Of a DNA stretch of 64,000 nucleotides, positions 37,501 through 49,500 are shown piece after piece. The position numbers and the translations under genes were made by a program. The stretch is from NCBI GenBank assembly GCA_020746105.1, contig CM036632.1, positions 1,364,001 through 1,428,000 of the forward strand, read 5' to 3'. The notes beneath the pieces were generated by a model. That model searched no databases. It was not told where the DNA came from and saw only the letters and a list, made by a program, of their open reading frames with translations. Source of the DNA: Trogon surrucura. Lineage: Eukaryota; Chordata; Aves; Trogoniformes; Trogonidae. Each line of letters opens with the position of its first letter. Position 1 is the stretch's first letter.

Positions 37501-40500
37501 AGATAAACATGAATGAGGCAGTTCCAGGATGCGATTTCCCTGGCGATAAAAGACAGATCAACCGAGCCGCAGGTTTTTGGAACGCGCAGCCTCCGTAGTT
37601 GCTTGTGGGAAAATGACAGAAGCAGGAATCTGGTTCCCATTAGAGCAGGCAGCAGCGAGGACCGTGCTTTCCTCTCCTCTGCTCTTGTCCTTTGATGGCC
37701 TCCCCAGGAGCAGTACGTGACGACCTTGTCCCCTCCCTGCCTCCCAAAGCAGGGTGCTCCAGCCCGTACCCCGTCTCAGGGACCCCACCTTCCCCTCTGG
37801 GGCAGCTCAGGGAGCCCCTCTCCCCTTCCAAGCCTCGTCAGGCTTCGTTCTGTTGCTCCTGCCCCAAGCAAGGGAGCTTGGTCCTTCCTCAGAGGCAGAG
37901 GGACGCTCAGGTCTTGCTTCAGAAAAGGATGCCTGGAGCCCTCTTCTTCCTCTCTGCAAAGTGATGGGCCAAGCAGGGGAGCAGAGGTTGGAAGCAAACC
38001 AGTCAGCTCTTTCTTCTCTTTTTTCTTGATGGCTTGCAGTTAGATCATAGCTGGAATTAGAAAAGGAAAATCTCTGTCGAGTTTTTACTGGTGGCAGCAA
38101 GCAGGCGGTTTCCTAGCCCCTTCTGCCTAATCCCCTGCCAGTGGTTCGGGAGCAGAGTGCAGCGGTTATTTATTTTTTAATCTTATTCGCAGTGAAAACT
38201 ACTGATTCACAGAGCAGTTATTTTTGTCATAGTTTTTTTTTTTTTTTTTTTTCCAGCGTGACCTCATTAATCATTTCATTTGGCTGAGCCCAGGGGTGGA
38301 GAGACACCAATTATCATCTCCCTGGTCTGCTTTTTGCAGAGCAGCTCTACCAGCCCGGGAGCGCGCTGGGGCGGAGGGGCGAGGCCGCAGCAGAATCGAT
38401 CGCGACCTGCGGGAGGGAGGAGAGTGGAGAAGCAGCTTTGGGGGCTTTGAAAGGTGCAGGATGAGGCTGTGGCCCCATCCTCCCCCAGAAGTTAATGCGG
38501 AACAAACGCCTCACTTTCTGCTGGGTGCGATTAGAAACAGTCGTCCGGGCTGTTTGTGGCTATGAAAGACCACTCAGCACTTTCCGTCAGGATCCCTGCT
38601 GGGATTCAGCCAGTTTCCGAGTGTGGAAGGGATATTTCATCTTCTTCAAATGATCCTGGCGGTTTCTTGTGTACGTAGCGTTCATCTGCCTGCGGGGTTT
38701 TGGCCTCTGCCACCGAGGTCTTGTCCCCCCGTGGCTGCAGAGGTGCCGATGATCTCCCAGGAGCTGCGTCAGGAGCTCCCGTACCTGGCACCGCCCGAGG
38801 TTTAGCCCTGCCCTGCTGCCACTTCCATTTGCTGTGGGGAATCGACTAGTGGCAAATCCCACAGGTCTGGAGAAATAAAGCAAAATTTGTTTCTAGAAGG
38901 TGCAGCTTTTTCAGACGGTTTTGTATGGCCATACCATTCCTCTTAAGTCATGGCTCAGGGCTGGCTTAGCGGTGTCCGTGGGGGTTATTCAAATGGTTAT
39001 TCAGACTGCTCTCTTGAGAGGGGTCCGAGGTTCAAATCAACCTGCCGATACTCCCTAATTTGCAGATAATCCCACTTCTCTGTGTTGTCTAGGGTTTTAT
39101 TCCAGCGTGGGAGAGCTGGCCTCAGCCCTTCCAGCCCCGGCAAGTGGCCACCACCCCTCCGTGCCCACTGGAAGGGGAGGCCAGGCGGCGTGGGGATGCC
39201 CATAAACATATTGACAAGAAGCAACGACTCCTGTCCCCTTGGTTTGTCAAAGGGCAGGTGACTTTCTGCAGCTCTTAGGACAGAGATTTAAAGGGCTGGT
39301 AGACAGCAGGATGGTGTGCTGTGAAGGAGCTGTTATTGAAGAGCTGGTTCTGGTGGTAGAATGGACCCTGAGATCCCTTAGGAACTAAAAGGCTCTGTTA
39401 AAGGCAGCCTGTGACACCCTTGTTGTTAAGATTATTATTTTCATAGAGAACCGTGCATGGCATCGGTCCCAGATCTTTCTAATACTCGTGATTTCCTGAA
39501 ATCGCCCCCTCTTCTTTTTTTCTTTTTTTGAAAGGAGCCTCGATGTCTGGATTGGATTCAATGATTTTGCAAGCACTGGAGCTCAGCAAAGAGGTGAAGG
39601 GTTTAACCTGGAGAGCTGTCAGAACTGGCTGCCAGGAGAACCCCATCCGTCAAACGCCGACCACTGTGTCCGGATGGGTCCGACGGGCCAGTGTAACACC
39701 GACCTCTGCATGGCCAAGCACAGCTACGTCTGCGAGTACAAGCCAGAAGGTGGGCTCTGCTTCCCTCCTGCTGTCCGCCGGCGCGGTGGGCGGGCGGGTG
39801 TCCTGCTCCCTGGCACATGCCGAGGGAGAATAGGGCTGTGTGGGAGGGGGGGGGTCATCCAGAACGTCGCCCCAGATCAAGCGGAACTGGCAGCAACCAG
39901 CGACGCGGGTTCGTGGTGGACCTGGCGTCGCTGGGTTAACGGTTGGACTCGATGATTTTAAAGGGCTTTTTCGACCTGAATGGTTCTGGGGTTCTATGAC
40001 AGCCACAGCGTTCCCAGCAGAGGCTTGACTGCTAAACTCTCAGAAACCTCGCCTCAGCCCAAAGGGAAGAGTTTATCCCTCTCCAATCTTTGCCATCAGT
40101 AGAAGTAGAGAGAGGAGCAGAGTTCTGAGGCAGAGCTGTGAAAACAGCTTTTCTCTCTTACTTGAGCAGTCTCTGCTGCTGCCAGAATCTGAGGCTGTGG
40201 TGCTGCCTTGGTGGCTCTTTCTGTCCTTCTGTGGCATCTTGTAGCTCGTGAGATGTTGGGGTCTTGTGACTTGAAGGACTGTAGGGCCTTGGAGATCATT
40301 AGGTGAGCGTTACGTGGTGTGTGCTGGGCAGCTCGGTGTTTATGCAGCCTCCCCCGATCTCCTGACGTGGTGCAGGATGTAAGGAAGAGAAGCAGAAGGC
40401 ACATGAACTGGCTGTGAATGAGCCCAAGGTGTTTGCCCCTGGTGGAAACCAGCTGGTCCTGGCCACCTTTCCCATGAAGTCCAGGGGGCCAGGAAGGATG

Positions 40501-43500
40501 GGGAGTGCACCTTGTGCTCACAAATTTGATGCAAATCTGGGGCTGTTGGAAGGGAGAAGTATTTGCAGAGCTCCTGGAAGTCAAAATTGCTGAGAATTGC
40601 AGATGCGAACGTCGTTTGTGCAGGGTGAGAAAGAAATCAAAACACCTGGAAGAGGAAGAAGAAGGAAGCTCCAGCAAAGCTGGAGTTGCAGATTCCTGAG
40701 AGGTCCAAGCTCTCTCCGAGCGTGGTGTGAACAGGCATGAGCAGGGCGGGGGGAATAGCTTCAGGCCTTGTCACGGGCTCTGTTCACGTATTTCCTTTGT
40801 AAACAGGAGTTCTTTTAAACGCCGAAAACTTCTTTGTGGGTGACCCTACGTTTGACACACGTGAGGCCGTGAAAAACGTGACAGAGGCCGTCCTGCCAGC
40901 CGGGTGGCAAGCTGCAGAGGTAAGGAGGGTTGGCTCGTCCCACAGCTGCTGAGGGAGCCCAGGGAGACACAGGAGGTGACAGCTTTTTTGATTTTGCAGG
41001 TGATGGTGTTCCCCGAGCTGGCGTTCAGGCACGAAGGATACTTGACTGCCCTGGAGTTTGTGACGCAGGAGCTGCATCAGCCTGTTCAAGTGAGGTTCCA
41101 GGTGCACAGACCGATAATTGGAGAAGGTGAGGAACCTCCTCTCAGCACTCGTGGTGGAGTTAGAGCTGATGCCCTCAGGTGTGTGTGGCCTTCATGTGGC
41201 CCCTCTGTGTCGAAAGCAGAAGCTTTGAAGCCTTAAAGGCTGAGAGATTTGGTTCTGGTGTTTGAGGAGACTGAAGTGCGAAATCTGCAGGTGTGATTGG
41301 ACAACCTGAGGTTGCCTTGGAGAAGTGGTTGTCCTGGGGAAACCGATAAGAGGGAGAAACCTGTCTCAATGCATTAAGAAAATGTGAGTGTAAGGAACAC
41401 GTGTAGAAGTGGATTAATCTTCTGAGCTGTATTTTTATCCTTGGGGAAGACATGACGTGTCAAACGGGAATGTGTGTTGGTCCGTCTGGCCCCACAGGTT
41501 AACAAGGAAGAACATTTTCCTGAGACCGTTTCTTCCTGACGGATGAGATAATCTAATAAGCCCTTTATTCCTTGTACAACAGCTCAGTAGTCACAGTCTT
41601 GGCAACACTTGATTTTGCAACAGAATGTTTGCTGCAGCCATGGGGTTGGCTGGTTCCAAAAGGATATTCTTGACACTGAAAAGCTGATGCTTTGACGTGG
41701 AAACATGAGCTTAAGAAAAGTTGCTTAATGCGTTGTCAGCGTCGGAGCCAGCTCTGCTTTTGCTTGGACTCGCTTTCACTCGAACACGGATCTTAGATTG
41801 CAAGTGTTCTCACTGGAAACGAGACTAACTTTGCTTTTAATGGTCTTCGTGCTTTTGTGAAATTTTTGAGTGAAACAGGACACTTGTGTCAGGTAGCACT
41901 AGGCTGCGTGCGCCGCAGCTTTTACTAAAAGTGGAGCCATCATCAGCCAAAGTGGAAAAAAACGGTGAATTTGGAGCAAAGGAGAAGTGCACTAGAGGTG
42001 TTACTTGTTAGAATGGTGATTGTTGCTTTCCCTTTCACTTCTTCCAGACTACGAGGAAGGAAAAAACGCGACAGAACCATTCCACGCTGCTCAGAGTGAT
42101 GGGAACTGGACGCTACTTGAATGTCCTCCTGGTTTCCAGTGGTGTCATTTGACTAATCTGTGCTCGTCACCGGATGACTGCTGCAACGCCACCGAGTGTG
42201 CCAACAGTTCTCTAGCCAGCAGCCCTACCCCCGTTCCCCTTCAGCACAACGAAAGCCAGCTCAGCTATGAACTCAGCAGAGAATTTCTCTTCACAATACC
42301 AGCTGGCCCTTCCTCCCAGTATCAGGTCAGTGTTTATGAGCTGCCGTAACCAGTGAGTAGGCGGGGCAGCTTTCTCCTGAGTGCTTTCAGTACATAAAGA
42401 ATTGTTCCCAATTTGCAGAAGGAGGTACTGAAGCCCATTCAAACGAAATGACTTGCCCGGTGTCACACGTGCCACCACCTTCTGTCTTCTAAGCCCTGGA
42501 GTCCCTGCAGTAACGTGTCGCAATAGCCCAGCTGGTGTGTGCAGATCCCTGGGCTGTTCCCATTGTCTGTACACAGTGGAGACAGAGCATAAAGCTGACT
42601 TTTGTGGTAGCACATTTGATTTGGAGCGGCCAAGGAGAGCGGAGTGGTGAAATGTCTCTCCCCGCTGTGTTTGGACCTGCGGCTCTTCTGTTGGCTTCCA
42701 CTTGGCAGGGAATCCAGCTGTCTTGCCCAGGCAAGGGTTAGATGCTGAGTGCTCTTAACTTGAGACATTGAACCAAAACCCTCTCCTCTCTCTGCAGGTC
42801 ACGTTCAGAAAAGAAAATATTTTTGTCCGGGCTGAGGATATCTTCAGTATCCAGCACAACGCAGGCTCGGGCTTACTCCTCCAGTGCCAGCCAAGCACCA
42901 CATCCCCTTACAGAACAAACGTCTTGAGCACAAACTCTTCCGAGTGGGCGCTTGGCCTCTCCGACGCCTTTATCGACGCCACGTGGATAAACGACACCGT
43001 TTGCTCTCTCCGAGTTCGTTACGCCCAGGAGCAGCTGGTCCCGGTGATCAACCTGCACAACGCGGGGCTGGAGCGTCCGGGTCACTACACGGTCAGAGCC
43101 AACGTGGACAACGGGGTCTTCAGCGCGAACCTGTCCTGCAGTTTCTGGGTGGCCTCCCGGGTGTCGGGCTTGCGCGTCGTCCACCCCGCTCCTCAGAACG
43201 GCAGGGTCTACCTGCCCACCAACCACACCACCCTGGTCGTCAAACTTTCCTCGGGGGTGAACGCGACGGCTCGTTGGCTGGGGGGCAACCACACCTTCCC
43301 CTTCGAGGGGTCCTGCCCGGCCACCGTGGCGCCGCCGCCGGCGGACTGTGCCAGGGAGACCAACGACACCTGGTTCGCCGTGGTCAGCCTGAGCGGCCTC
43401 AGGGAGGGGTTGAGCACCCATGTTCTCGTCGCGGAGAACGCCGTGAGCTCCCAGAACATCACCATCACGGTCAAAGTGGAGGAGCCCATCCGTGGGCTGC

Positions 43501-46500
43501 GGGCCACCCCGGACCCTGAGAGCAGAGTCCTGCTAAACACGCGAGTGGTGAGTGAGCGCGGCTGCTTTTAATTCACCAGGAGCATTTTATTTGGTGTGGG
43601 TTTGGCTCACCACGAGGGCCGGGGCTCGGCTCCACGCCGGCCGGGCACAGCACCGCTTGCTGCTAAGCGCCAGCTCCCGGCCACGCGGGCAGCGCCGCTG
43701 CGGACGCGGGCATGCGGCACAAAGCACGGCTGCTCACCAGCGGGAAGGCAGCTCAGCTCGGCTGCACCTTCTCTTTAATTCCCTCAGAGGTAAGGCAGCA
43801 CCTCCTGCGAGGGGGCTGCTGGCTTTGCAGCTCTGCAGAAAACCGGGGCGATATGAAAGGACAGCGTTTACCTTCTTTTAACTCATGAAGGTAGTTATTC
43901 CTCTGGGTGTTTAGATTTGCTCTACTAAATCCTTGCATCAGCTGGATGAAGCTATAATAATGTTTTATCCATCCGTCACAGTCTTGGAGTTACTGTGGTG
44001 TTGGCAGTTGCTGTTTTTTCCCTCCAATCCCCTGTCCTGAGAGCTACAGCCGAGCCCCAGGAACCTGTTCGATAACTGCCCGTGGGTATCTGTGAAATGC
44101 TCTGTTCAACCTCTGTCTGCTTATGGCAGAACCCTGTGCCTGCAATGCCTGTTGGTCTCACCCATCTCGGCTGCCACGGTCTGCTCAGGAGGGGCTGTAG
44201 GGATGAGGAGGGAGCCCGCCCTGGCCGGTGCAGGTCACCCATTTCAGCCTTTGGGTCTGCACCATCGGTGGACGAGGGTCAGAGGCTCAGCTTATGGGTG
44301 TAGCTAAGGCTGAATTGTTCCTGCAAAGATATCCGGAAGGTTTTTAGCCAACAAGAAAGGGACCTGATCACAAGAGCAGAGCACTGGGGCATGGGAACAG
44401 GCAGTGTGGGTTCTGCCTCCTCCTCTGCTCTTGGTTCGTGGAGCCAGGGCTGGTATTCCTGTCAGCAGCAAAGCCACAGGTGATCTTGCTCCTTGTATCG
44501 TGCTCTGAGGTGCTGTCCTCACAGGTGTGTGATGCCTCCCAGCCTGGCTCTGCTCCCTCTCCAGTTCAGCTGGAGATCTCCTGGGAAGCACTGTGCCTGC
44601 TTTTCTCTTGCACTAGTGTAAAATGTTCTCATGCCTTTCAGAGCTACATCCCTGTGATGGAAGCTGGGTCAGATGTGACTTTCCGATGGACAGTAGATGA
44701 TAAGCCATCTTTCACTTTTTACAATGTTGTCTTCAACGTTATCTACCAAAGCCCAGCTGTGTACAAGCTCTCGGTAAGCCAAGGCCTTTCCCGTGACACC
44801 ATTTCAATCCTGGGTTTCCATCTCATCCCACAGACTAAGTGGGAAGAGCAGCAGGGAGAGGAGAAGGCAGAGTTGAGTTGAGGAGGTTCTCACTCTGCTC
44901 CTAACGAGCTCATCTGCTATTTCTCACTGAGCTGCTCTTGCAAATGCAAATACTAAGTTTATTCCTATTCTTCCATTACAGCTGACTTTGCTGCCTTCCT
45001 TGTCTTTGTTTTCTCCTCTTTTTCTCCACACTCTCCTTTCTGTTCGTGGAGTGTCTGTCCTTACTGCTCCCTGCAGGAGCGAGGCAGGGAGCCCCTCTGC
45101 AGGGTGCTGGCCTCCGTTTCGGCTGGCGGGAGACGGGGATTGAGAACTGGGCAGAGGCAGCGACTTCCACAGAACCATAGAATGGTCAAGGTTGGAAGGG
45201 ACCTTGAAGATAATCTCGTTCCAACCTCCTGCTGTGGGCAGGGACACCTCTCTCCCGCTAGACCAGGTTGCTCCAAGCCCCGTCCAACGTGGCCTTGAAC
45301 ACTTCCAGGGATGGGGCATCCACAGCCTCCTTGGGCAACCTGTGCCAGCGCCTCACCACTCACATGGGGAAGAATTTCTTCCTTATATCTAATCTAAATC
45401 TACCCTCTTGCAGTTTCAGGCCACTGCCCCTTGTCTTATCACTGCAGGCCCTTGTAAAAAGCCAGGACACAAGCTCTTCTGGTCTCTGTCTTGTTCTCTT
45501 TCTGCTGGTGCACACTGGAACACCGGGTTTTGGCATGACCTCAGGAGAAGGACGGAGTGGAGAGTCTGGGCAGAGGGATGTGTCTGTTGTGGAACAGTTT
45601 CTCTCAGGACAGAACATCTTCCAGTATCGTGCTGTGTGCTGCCACACGGAGTCCTGGTCTGGCCCCAAGCTGCTTGATGGGTTTGCAGGGTTAACTGCTG
45701 GCTTCCCGGAGGGACAGCAGCCCTAGCTCGGAGGGCACGCTGGCACTAATTTGCTTGGTGCAGCACTATGCTGAGTAGCACTAATTTGCTGGGTGAAGCA
45801 CTGTGCTGAGTAGCACTAATTTGCTGGGTGAAGCACTGTGCTGACGAGCCTGGGTTGCTTTTACTTACGGAGTTGACAAGGTGACATTAGTCTGGGGTCC
45901 TCTGGGTTCGGTGTCACAGATCCACAGAAGCCTAGACACAGACTGCTTTTGTCTGTTGGGGTGGGAGGTCTCTGTTTAACTGGATTTGAAGGATCCCTTC
46001 TGTCGACAGCTCAGCTCTCCTGCAGGTGAGGAGGTGCCAAGATGTTTCGTCGTTAGGTACCATGTCAGTGTGATGTGCCTCAGTAATCTCGAGGATCCTG
46101 CTCTACTTCTGTCGTGTGTCTTCAGTTCCTTGCCTGTCCATTTGCACTTTCCCTCCTCTGCCCAACTTTACTCTCCTTCCCTGTGCTCACTACACCCAGG
46201 GTGCTGGACCTGCTCCTGGTGTGCTTGGTTTTATGAGTCTCTCCCATCCCCACCCTGTGCGTGGAGCCACTCATCTGCCACTGTCCTAAGGAAACTGGGT
46301 GGCTGTTGCCCCCTTTGGTGGCAGCGAGTGCCTGGTCTCAGCAGCTGGACGCAGTGCGAGGGGCCTGTCGGAGCAGGCAAAAGGGTAACTGGCAAGTTCA
46401 GAGCCGGAGGAGTCTTGGGATGAGAAACTCTCCTTGCCCTTTTGCTGGAGAACCGGTCCTTTCTTGGGCTGAGTTTAGCAGTGAAGATGTGGTGGTTCCA

Positions 46501-49500
46501 GCAAGAGGTATCTTCCCCAGGCAGGTGACCTACCAGTCTGTGCTGCTTTCCGGTGTCCCCCCCACCTCCTTGTCCCACAGAGCACTTTTCCCTGCCCTAA
46601 CCTGCTCACCTGCCTGTTGGGACACCCGCAGTCCAGTGACGCCCCGCTCTCAGGAGAGGGCAGCCCAGCACGGTGATCCCAAATGCATTCTTTGTCCCAC
46701 TGTCCTTCCCAGCTCACCGCCTCCAACCACGTCAGTAACTTTACGGTGAATTACAATGTCACGGTGGAGATGATGAATAAGATGAAGAACCTGACTGTGT
46801 TGGGTGTCCTGCCAGTCCTCCCTCAGAACAGCACCGTGGAGCTTACAGCAAGAGTTCAGGTTGATTCAGCTGTGGATGCTCTGTTCCTGTGAGTCCTTTG
46901 CAAGTTGCCCCAACTTAGGATCTTACTTTGCACAGCTTACCAGTCTTGCATCCTCTATTTCTCTTCCCAGGGCCGATGTCAAATGGCCCGTTTCTCAGCT
47001 GCTGTCTAGTTAATTTGAAATCCCTGCAAGTGTGGGTCAGTCACACTGGCTGGGACCTATAGTTCAGGCTGGAAGACTTTTCTTTTAAAGGATTGCAACA
47101 TTGCTTTAACACTGGGTTCCTCCTCTTCTTACGAGTGCTGCTCTCCTCTCACAGCGACAATTCTGCAGCGCTGGGGCCAGCTACTGCTTTGATCCCTGAC
47201 ATTTTGCCTCCTGTGGGATTTTCTGGAAACCCCAGGCCTGAGCCTGAAAGGCAGCCCTAGGCCAGGCCAGGGTTCTTCTGGGATTCCCATGATTGTCCTG
47301 TTGTGTGGTGTAACTCGGTTTGCCTGTTTCTTCAGGTGGGATTTTGGAGATGGTGTCCAGGAGACCTACCTCTTCAAACCTCCCTACAACAAGTCTTTCC
47401 TTGTTCCTGATCCCAGTGTCCACGAGGTTGTGATTGAGCACAACGTTTCACACGTCTATCAAGACCCAGGTATGCCCAGGGTGGTTCTTCGGGGGAGAAG
47501 GGGCTCAGGTATTTTTGTTGCGAGGGGGCTACAAAGCACCTTCAAATAAGACAATGGCTTGAAAGTCGTTACCTTGTTCTGGAGCAAACAGCTGGAGTGA
47601 GTGGAAGTCTCAAGCTATTGTTGCTGTCTGTAACGCTGTTCCTAAAAGTCTGGCCAAGGTGTAAGAAGCGCATCCGCCACACACAGTCCCTTTTTTGGGC
47701 AGTCTCAGCAGACAGACAGTGACAGGCGAGCTCCACGCTGGTAAGAGGGGGGCTAGGGAGCATTACTGCGAGCAGCAGGAAGGAGGGTCTGTTTTGCAAG
47801 CAAACAGAAAGAAAATCTCTTTGTACCTGTCAGACTGGCTTCTTACTTGGTGTTTGGTCCTCACGTGCAGGGCCTGGTTGTAATTCCTGGGCGGGAGGAG
47901 GGAAGCCCAGGGTGTGAGCAGTGCAGGAGCCTGTGCCCTGTCACGCTCCGCAGCACTGAGCAAGCTGTTGCACAAGCGTGTCCTCACCACTGGTCTTTTC
48001 CTGCTCTCTTCCAATGCAGGAGAATACGCCTTGGTGGTTCTTGTGTCAAACCAGTTCGAGAACCTCACCCACTTGACTCCGGTTCACGTCCACAGTTACC
48101 TGATTGACGTGAAGGTGGAAGCAGGGGAGGATGTTTTAGTTGTGAGCCGTCCGGTCACCTTCAGAGCCGATCCGTTGCCATCTCCCTACGGCGTCGTGTA
48201 CACCTGGGACTTCGGGGACGGGTCCTCGCTGTTCACGGAGAGCCAGTCCACGGTCACGTACACCTACCCCAGGAGAGGGGTGTACAACGTCACCGTGACG
48301 GCCAACAATACCATAAGCAGCGTGGAGACAGTCGAGTGCTACCAAGTGTTTGAAGAGATCACCGGGCTCCGTGTCTCTGCGGATGAGGCAGCAGAGCAGG
48401 GGGCACCTGTGACCCTTAATGCTTCGGTGCAGACAGGGGACAGCATCACCTGGATATTCGATATGGGGGACGGGACGGTGCTGAGGAGTCTGGTGCCGGT
48501 AGTGGAACACGTGTACGTAAAGGACATCAACTGCACTGTGAATGTGACGGCCGTGAATCCGGTGAACGCCGTCTCCCAAACTGTGCCGGTTCGGATATTC
48601 GTCCTGGAAGTACTCAAAATAGAGCCCGCTTCTTGCATCCTCGAGCACCCAGATGTGCAACTCACCGCTTACGTGACGGGGAATCCTGATGAGTACATCT
48701 TCGACTGGACTTTTGGAGACGGCTCGTCTAACGTCACCGTCACTGGGGACCCTGGGGTGATGCACAACTTCACCCGAAGCGGGACGTTCCCCCTCTCCCT
48801 GACCCTCTCGAGCAGGTTTAACAAGGCGCACTATTTCACCAGCGTCTGCGTGGAGCCAGAGATAGTCAATGTCACCCTCCTTCCTTCCAAGAAGTTTGTG
48901 AGGCTTGGGGAAGAGAGCAGCTTTCAGGTGAGCGCCGTGCCCCCCTACCAGTACCGCTACCGCTGGGATTTCGGGAACAACGAGTCCACTAGGTCGAGTG
49001 GAACTGAAGTGACCTACACCTACAAGAACACGGGGGTCTTTCTGGTCACGGTGACCGTCTCCAACAATGTCTCTTTCAACAACGACACAGCGTTCGTGGA
49101 AGTCCAGGAACCGGTTGGAGTAGCCAAGATTGAACATAACGGGACGAGTGTTTTGGAGCTGAACCAGATCTACCTGTTCTCTGCCAGCATGAATGGAACC
49201 AAAGTGAGTTACTGTTGGGATTTTGGAGACAGCACTACCCAGCCTGGCCAAATCGCCACCCACTCCTACAACAACACGGGCCATTACACTATTAGTGTGA
49301 TGGGCCGCAACGATGTGAGCTTTAACGAGACCGTCATCGACGTCACGGTGAAACGTCGGCTCCTCGGGCTGACCATCAATGCCAGCAGGACCGTGGTGCC
49401 GTTAAACGGTTCGGTGAGCTTTGTAGCCACGCTTGTAGCCGGCAGTGCCATCCGCTACTCGTGGATCCTCTGTGACCGGTGCACTCCTATCCAAGGCTCC

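Larger units (their letters stand above)
44774..46712 (+). other. PKD1: PKD1 intron 12
   Basis: 1,939 bases, gtaagc to ttcccag. Contains a well-preserved antisense CR1 (45172-45462) and a 35-bp tandem triplication (45743-45845). The remainder is unremarkable. Confidence 0.93.

Noticed and set aside
48136..49284. 382-codon antisense open frame inside PKD1 exon 15
   Set aside because: It lies opposite a conserved coding exon, its translation is rich in His/Arg/Val/Gly without any domain, and it is explained by the codon use of the sense strand.
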